From: Actinomycetota bacterium
Lineage (GTDB): Bacteria; Actinomycetota; Thermoleophilia; Gaiellales; Gaiellaceae
Reading direction: 5' to 3'
Length of the DNA stretch: 53,868 bases
NCBI GenBank assembly: GCA_005884005.1
Contig: VAWI01000017.1
Coordinates: 1 to 53,868, forward strand
Every line of letters begins with the position of its first letter. The first letter of the stretch is position 1. A model generated the notes under the pieces. That model did not search any database and was not told where the DNA came from. It saw nothing but the letters and a program-made list of their open reading frames with translations. The position numbers and the translations under genes are program-made. Below are positions 49,771 to 53,868 of the stretch, piece by piece.

Positions 49771-50621
49771 CACGCCACGTTACCGTTTGCTTGCCGCAGC
49801 CAAAAGGCGCTCGGGTCGCGCGCTGCTGTCGTGGCGAGGGCGAGGACGTAGACACCGACAGCCGCGGCGATGATCATCGAACTGGGCGGGAGGGTCGGGA
49901 AGACGTAGCTGAGAGTGAGCCCGATCCAGATCGAGCCGACCGAGAAGAGGGCCGAGAGCGCGAGGCCAAGGTAGGGGCGGGTGGTGAGCCTGTGCGCGGC
50001 GCCGGCCGGCGCCGCGAGGAGGCCGAGGAGCAGCAGGGCCCCGACGGCTTGGGTTGCCTGGGCCGAGACGAGGCCGAGGAGCGCGAGAAAGACGAGCCCG
50101 AGTGCGCGCACCGGTACGCCCTGGGCCGCGGCGACAGCGGTATCGAGGGAGGCGAAGAGCAGCGGCCGCGCGATCGCAAGCAGCAGCGCGCCGGCCAGAA
50201 CCGCGAGCACGACGGCATTCCGGACATCGGTGGTGCTGAGCCCGAAGATGGAGCCGAAGAGAACCCGGACGCCGGCGGTCCCGTTGCCGGCGCTGTCCTG
50301 GGTGGTGAAGATCGTCAGGAAAAGGACGCCGAGACCGAGCGTCCAGGCGAAGAGCGAGCCGATCGTGACGTCGTCGGCGCGGGCCTTGTCCCCGAGGATG
50401 CCCATGATGATGCCGCCTAGGATCGTCGCGGCGAAGAGGCCGGCGAGGATGTTGAGGCCGAGGACCGCCGCGGCGAGGGCGCCGGTGAAGGCGACGTGGC
50501 TGAGCGCGTCGCCGGCGAAGACCTGGGCGCGGAGGACGACAAAATAGCCGACCAGGCCGCAAGCGAGGCCGACGAAACTACCGGCGATCAAGGCGTGGCG
50601 CATGAACTCGTGCGCGAACAT
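49770..50621 (-). CDS. znuB: Zinc/metal ABC transporter permease
   Basis: A 283-residue protein of the ZnuB/MntB (ABC-3) permease family with about eight membrane segments. The N-terminal AHEFMRHALIAGSFVGLACGLVGYFVVLRAQVFAGDALSHVAFTGALAAAVLG and the central GVPVRALGLVFLALLGLVSAQATQAVG match the family. The gene overlaps the first permease gene by one base (TGATG). Two permeases, one ATPase and one binding protein form the operon, so it may assemble as a heterodimeric channel for zinc, or the two may be alternates. Confidence 0.9.
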   Translation of the reverse strand: MFAHEFMRHALIAGSFVGLACGLVGYFVVLRAQVFAGDALSHVAFTGALAAAVLGLNILAGLFAATILGGIIMGILGDKARADDVTIGSLFAWTLGLGVLFLTIFTTQDSAGNGTAGVRVLFGSIFGLSTTDVRNAVVLAVLAGALLLAIARPLLFASLDTAVAAAQGVPVRALGLVFLALLGLVSAQATQAVGALLLLGLLAAPAGAAHRLTTRPYLGLALSALFSVGSIWIGLTLSYVFPTLPPSSMIIAAAVGVYVLALATTAARDPSAFWLRQANGNVA

Positions 50622-51520
50622 CAGGCTGCCTCGAGTGCAAGCCGTCCGGTCGTTCGGCGCCGGCTCGCGAGCGCGCGGGAGACTCGGACCAGCAGATAGA
50701 GCCCGAAGGAGAGGGAAGTGACGTAGAAGCCGACCGGGTAGATGGAGAAATAGGCGAGCGCGAGCCCGAGCCAGGTAACGGCGAGCGCGAGCGTGACCGA
50801 GAGAGCGATCCCCAGGCCGGGACGCGGGGTCAGCTGGTGGGCGGTTGCGGCCGGCGTGACGAGGAGCGCAAAGACCAGCAGGGCTCCCGTGATCTGGCTC
50901 GTTTCCGCGACCGAGAGGCCGAGGACGAGCAGGAAGCCGAAGCCGAGCGCACGCACAGGAACGCCTCGGGCGCGGGCGACGTCGCCATCGACGGAGGCGA
51001 AGAACAGCGGCCGGGCTGCGATTGCAACGAGCGCGACGGCGGCGGCCGCGACGGCGAGCAGAACGGTGACCTGCCGTCCGGTGATCCCCAAGAAGGTGCC
51101 GAAGAGGAGCGAGTCGAGACCGTTGAGGACGCCGTGGTAGAGGCTGACGAAGAGGAAGCCGAGCGCGAGCGCCAGCGCCTGGAGCGAGCCGATCGCAGCT
51201 GACTCGGCGCTGAGGCTTCTGCGCGACCCCGCGATCCCGGCGAGAGCGAGCGCACCGAGCCCGCAGAAGCCGAAGTAGCCGACGGCGAGTGGTAGCCCGG
51301 CGAGGCTGGCGGCTGCGGCGCCGGGGAAGGCGATCACGGAGAGCGTGTGTCCGGCGAACGTCTGCCGGCGCAAGACCATGAACCAGCCGATGACGCCGCC
51401 CATGACGGCGACGATCGTGCCGGCCTCGAGCGCGTTGACCATGAAGGGGTAGGCGAAAAGCTCGCGGAGATCGGCGAGCGGGTTCCAGGAGAGCCCCTGG
51501 AAGATCGCGGCCTCAACCAT
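50621..51520 (-). CDS. Zinc/metal ABC transporter permease, second copy
   Basis: A 299-residue member of the same ABC-3 family, with about eight membrane segments and the family motif RRQTFAGHTLSVIAFPGAAAASLAG, plus GVPVRALGFGFLLVLGLSVAETSQITGALLVFALLVTPAATAHQ. It resembles the neighbouring permease, which suggests an old duplication. I use ATG 51520, which overlaps the end of the ATPase gene by eight bases; earlier in-frame starts exist. An ATP-binding partner and binding protein lie upstream in the operon. Confidence 0.88.
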   Translation of the reverse strand: MVEAAIFQGLSWNPLADLRELFAYPFMVNALEAGTIVAVMGGVIGWFMVLRRQTFAGHTLSVIAFPGAAAASLAGLPLAVGYFGFCGLGALALAGIAGSRRSLSAESAAIGSLQALALALGFLFVSLYHGVLNGLDSLLFGTFLGITGRQVTVLLAVAAAAVALVAIAARPLFFASVDGDVARARGVPVRALGFGFLLVLGLSVAETSQITGALLVFALLVTPAATAHQLTPRPGLGIALSVTLALAVTWLGLALAYFSIYPVGFYVTSLSFGLYLLVRVSRALASRRRTTGRLALEAA

Positions 51521-52373
51521 GGCGGTCGCCATGCACAAACGGCGCCTCCGGCTGCCCGACGACGACGAGCCGGCCGTCGGAAGCGCGCAGCACCTCGATC
51601 GGCGCGCCGTAGAGACGGGTGAGCGTCTCGCTCGTGATCACTTCTTGGGGCGCGCCCTCGATCGCGTTTCCGCCGGCCAGGTAGACGACCCGGTCGAGGT
51701 AGCCGAGGATCGGGTTGATGTCGTGCGCCACGAGCAGCACAGCGACGTACTCCTCTTCGCAGATGCGGCGAACAAGCGCGGCCACCGCGGCCTGGTTGGG
51801 CAGGTCGAGGCTGTCGAGCGGCTCGTCGAGCAAGAGCAGTTTCGGACGGCGGACGAGCGCCTGCGCGATCAGGAGGCGCTGCTGCTCGCCGCCGGAGAGC
51901 TCGCCGATCGGCTGCCGGGCATAACCGATCGCGCCTACGAGCTCGATCACCTCGCCCACGCGGGCCGCGTCGCGTTTGTGACTCGGGAGGCCCGGAAGCG
52001 GAACCCCCCAGCGCGCCCCGTCCAGCCCGAGCCGGACGAGGTCGACGCCGCGAATCCGGGTGCCGGTGTCGAAGCTGCGGCGCTGAGGCAGGTAGCCGAT
52101 CAGGCCCTTCGAATCGCCCGGTGGTCGTCCCAGCACCGACGCCGTTCCGGCCGCCAGCGGCAACAGACCGAGAATCGCATTGATCAGCGTCGACTTGCCG
52201 GCCCCGTTCGGCCCCAGAACCGCAACGAAGTCGCCCTCGGCGACCGTCAGTGAGACGTCGCTCCAGATCGTGCGGCCGCCGAGCCGCGCAGCCGCTCGGT
52301 CGAATGCCACCGCCGTCGAGGTGGCGGCGCCGGCCGGCTTGGCGCGAGGGGCCAGGGCGCCCAGGCGGCTCAT
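51513..52373 (-). CDS. znuC: Zinc/metal ABC transporter ATP-binding protein
   Basis: A 286-residue ATPase. Walker A is GPNGAGKST (residues about 54-62), the Q-loop is YLPQRRSF, the ABC signature is LSGGEQQR, Walker B is LLLLDEPLDSLD, and the H-loop is VAHDINPIL. It drives metal import through the two permeases. The start ATG (52373) overlaps the stop of the binding-protein gene by four bases (ATGA). The C-terminal Gly/Val-rich tail of about 50 residues is beyond the usual length and is not assigned. Confidence 0.92.
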   Translation of the reverse strand: MSRLGALAPRAKPAGAATSTAVAFDRAAARLGGRTIWSDVSLTVAEGDFVAVLGPNGAGKSTLINAILGLLPLAAGTASVLGRPPGDSKGLIGYLPQRRSFDTGTRIRGVDLVRLGLDGARWGVPLPGLPSHKRDAARVGEVIELVGAIGYARQPIGELSGGEQQRLLIAQALVRRPKLLLLDEPLDSLDLPNQAAVAALVRRICEEEYVAVLLVAHDINPILGYLDRVVYLAGGNAIEGAPQEVITSETLTRLYGAPIEVLRASDGRLVVVGQPEAPFVHGDRHG

Positions 52374-53311
52374 CGCACCTTTGCCTGCGCGAGCGCGCCG
52401 GCGAGCGCTTGCAGCTGGTGGGACTGCCATTGCTGGAAGGTGGCGGAGACGGGCACCAGCGTCTCCGTGATCGTCGTGACCGGGATGCCGCGCTGGCGGG
52501 CGGCATCGGTGATCCGCTTGACGTCAGGGGTGCTGTTCTGGCTGTTGAAGACCCAGACCTTGATCTTCCCGTCGGCAATCTGGCGATCAACGGTGGTCTT
52601 GTCGGCCGCAGTCGGCTCAGCCCCTTCGCTGATCGCCTTCAGGAACGAGGGGGGCGTCACGAGCTTGAGCCCAAGCGTCTGCGCAAGTGGGGCGAAAATG
52701 CTCTCCGACGCGCCCACGGGAACACCGTGGTACTTGCGCCTGATCGTCGCGATCAAACGCTTGTACTGCGCAAGCCCCTTCGTCTCGAAGCGTGTCTTCT
52801 GCTGAGCGAAGTAATTGCCGTTCTTCGGCTCGAGCTTGCCGTAGTCCTGGACGATCGCGTCGATCACTTGCTGCACGCTCGTCGGCGAGTACCAGCGGTG
52901 AGGGTTGCCGCCTGGCTTGATTCCGACAAGGTCGCCGACGTTGAGGACGATCCGCCCCGGCACCGGATTTGCCGCGATCAGCTTCTGCGCCCAGGGGTCA
53001 TAGCCGATTCCGTTCGCAATCACCATTGGCGCCCCGGCAATCGTCCGGGCGTCCGCGGCTGTCGGCTCGTAGTCGTGCGGATCGGTCGCGGGGCTCGTGA
53101 TCACGCTCGTGACGTGGACCCTGCTGCCGCCCAGCTGCGAGGCGATGTTGCCCCAGAAGTTCTCTGCGGCGACAACTTGCAGAACGCCGTTCGGCGCCAC
53201 CGGACTCCTCGTCGACTGCCCGCAGCCGGCGCCGGCAAGCACGACGAGCCCCGCGAGCAGGGCGGCAGCAAGAACTGTTTTCAGGTTCCTCAGCCTTCGC
53301 GCAATGCCCAC
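52370..53311 (-). CDS. znuA: Zinc/metal-binding lipoprotein of the ABC importer
   Basis: A 313-residue substrate-binding protein with a lipoprotein signal peptide (LVVLAGAGCGQS, lipobox LAGAGC, about residue 30). The family's metal-binding histidines are in TDPHDYEPTAADAR and GGNPHRWYSPTS; the third usual His is replaced near VGASESIFAPLAQT by Ser/Glu, and the last acidic ligand is uncertain. Zinc or manganese is possible; the Zur-like neighbour favours zinc. A GTG start is used. It heads the operon, divergent from the Fur/Zur gene. Confidence 0.88.
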   Translation of the reverse strand: MGIARRLRNLKTVLAAALLAGLVVLAGAGCGQSTRSPVAPNGVLQVVAAENFWGNIASQLGGSRVHVTSVITSPATDPHDYEPTAADARTIAGAPMVIANGIGYDPWAQKLIAANPVPGRIVLNVGDLVGIKPGGNPHRWYSPTSVQQVIDAIVQDYGKLEPKNGNYFAQQKTRFETKGLAQYKRLIATIRRKYHGVPVGASESIFAPLAQTLGLKLVTPPSFLKAISEGAEPTAADKTTVDRQIADGKIKVWVFNSQNSTPDVKRITDAARQRGIPVTTITETLVPVSATFQQWQSHQLQALAGALAQAKVR

Positions 53312-53317
53312 AAGCTA

Positions 53318-53338
53318 ACAATACTCATTCCCGCTATC
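53318..53338. promoter_or_regulatory. Candidate Zur/Fur box between znuA and zur
   Basis: ACAATACTCATTCCCGCTATC lies in the 60-base gap between the two divergent genes. It contains AATACTCATT-like half-sites with partial dyad symmetry, as expected for Fur-family sites of low conservation. A -10-like TACCAT (53358-53363) lies nine bases before the zur start, allowing a leaderless or very short-leader transcript. The exact box is uncertain. Confidence 0.4.
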
Positions 53339-53371
53339 GACTGCATAGGAGAAGCGCTACCATTAAGCGTC

Positions 53372-53824
53372 GTGAACGCCTCGACCAAGACGGGCTCGTG
53401 GGCCGATACGACGATTGCCTCACTGGCGGCGACGGGCCACCGAAACAGCGGCGCCCGCCGCGCCGTCGTCGAGCTTCTTGGACGCCAGCACTGCTGCCTG
53501 ACCGCGCAGGAGATCTTCGATCAGCTGCGGGCCGAGGGCCGTGGCGTCGGGATCGCGAGCGTCTACCGCGTGCTCGAGCAGTTGAGCAAGGACGGCTTCG
53601 TCCAGCGCATCGACATCGGCGCCGGCACCACGCGCTTCGAGCCGATCCACGCAGGCGGGGAGCACCATCACCACCTCGTCTGCGACGATTGCGGCAAGGT
53701 CGAGGCGTTCGCCGACGACCAGCTCGAGCGCGCCCTCCAAAAGGTCGAGGGCCGGACCGGCTACTCGGTTGCCGGCCACGACGTGGTTCTTCGCGGCGCC
53801 TGCGGCGACTGCGCCCCGCGCTGA
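53372..53824 (+). CDS. zur: Fur-family metal regulator, probably Zur
   Basis: A 150-residue protein. The winged-helix region (residues about 28-90) has TAQEIFDQLRAEGRGVGIASVYRVLEQLSKDGFVQR. The dimerisation domain has the metal-binding stretch EHHHHLVCDDCGKVEAF and a second CxxC at the end (GACGDCAPR), giving a structural zinc site. Fur, Zur and PerR cannot be separated on sequence alone; the direct link to a zinc/manganese uptake operon makes Zur likely. The start GTG at 53372 has no ribosome-binding site of normal spacing. It is divergent from znuA. Confidence 0.88.
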   Translation: MNASTKTGSWADTTIASLAATGHRNSGARRAVVELLGRQHCCLTAQEIFDQLRAEGRGVGIASVYRVLEQLSKDGFVQRIDIGAGTTRFEPIHAGGEHHHHLVCDDCGKVEAFADDQLERALQKVEGRTGYSVAGHDVVLRGACGDCAPR

Positions 53825-53868
53825 TGCCCTAGCCGGCCGTTTCAGAGCCCTAGACGGTTCCGCTCAAA

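Overview
The window is high-GC (roughly two thirds G+C) and densely coded, with many GTG/TTG starts and ATGA or TGATG stop-start overlaps. A Tad pilus locus, a complete hopanoid operon, Fe/Mn superoxide dismutases, ECF/anti-sigma regulation and an actinobacterial-style Zur/Znu block point to an actinobacterium. The gene mix (a VWA domain fused to TadB, an adenylate cyclase fused to an alpha/beta-hydrolase domain, squalene-hopene cyclase with HpnCDEGH) best fits Thermoleophilia (Gaiellales/Solirubrobacterales). That placement is inferred from content, not from a marker gene. No rRNA, intact tRNA, CRISPR array, transposase or prophage module was found.

Layout. 0-7 kb: two small secreted proteins with a strong terminator, a vanadium-haloperoxidase-like enzyme, a scrambled patch (2.3-3.6 kb) with an orphan gene fragment and two small proteins, a hydrolase/adenylate-cyclase fusion, an ArsR-type regulator and a PIG-V-like mannosyltransferase. 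7.3-16.6 kb (minus strand): a Tad pilus operon in the order flp, tadE, tadG, cpaB, cpaE/tadZ, tadA, VWA-tadB, tadC and a 485-residue coiled-coil gene. 17-27.2 kb (plus strand): an M15-like wall peptidase, DUF192, then the hopanoid operon hpnC-hpnD-hpnE-shc-hpnH-hpnG-ispH, ending in a degenerate YjbQ. 27.3-32.2 kb: membrane proteins with CopC-CopD, a kynureninase-like enzyme and a 1-Cys peroxiredoxin. 32.2-43.5 kb: M29 aminopeptidase, DUF72, ThyX, an ECF sigma/anti-sigma pair, an SDR, two superoxide dismutases, FolE2, a histidine-kinase fragment, an FMN hydroxyacid oxidase, an ankyrin/MarR pair with an evident operator, and a formamidopyrimidine-DNA glycosylase. 43.5-53.9 kb: asparaginase, the primary sigma factor, a GT-C glycosyltransferase, several small proteins including two very short genes, and a zinc uptake operon (ZnuA-C-B-B plus a cysteine-less DksA-like protein) divergent from a Fur/Zur regulator.

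The least ordinary feature is a set of at least three families of palindromic or hairpin-forming dispersed repeats. R1 (GGGkGAAACC ... GGTTTCCCCC followed by GAGCCCCCTyCTT) lies directly after stop codons of the M15 peptidase and rpoD genes and in a segment that splits a duplicated ispH 5' end. A related triple-hairpin block sits in frame inside hpnE. R2 (GCCGGGTTTAGACGG plus small hairpins) recurs at 30.2 and 47.9 kb with structure-preserving changes; one copy codes for the C-terminus of the CopC-CopD protein. R3 is the perfect palindrome GTAACAGTCTGTTAC, present as two pairs with the same 83-84 bp spacing at 7.1-7.2 and 41.4-41.5 kb. The ispH locus is the most striking case: a 17-codon IspH start, then a repeat block, then a second IspH start with a nearly identical protein sequence but largely different codons, all kept as one open frame that ends in an ATGA overlap with the functional gene.
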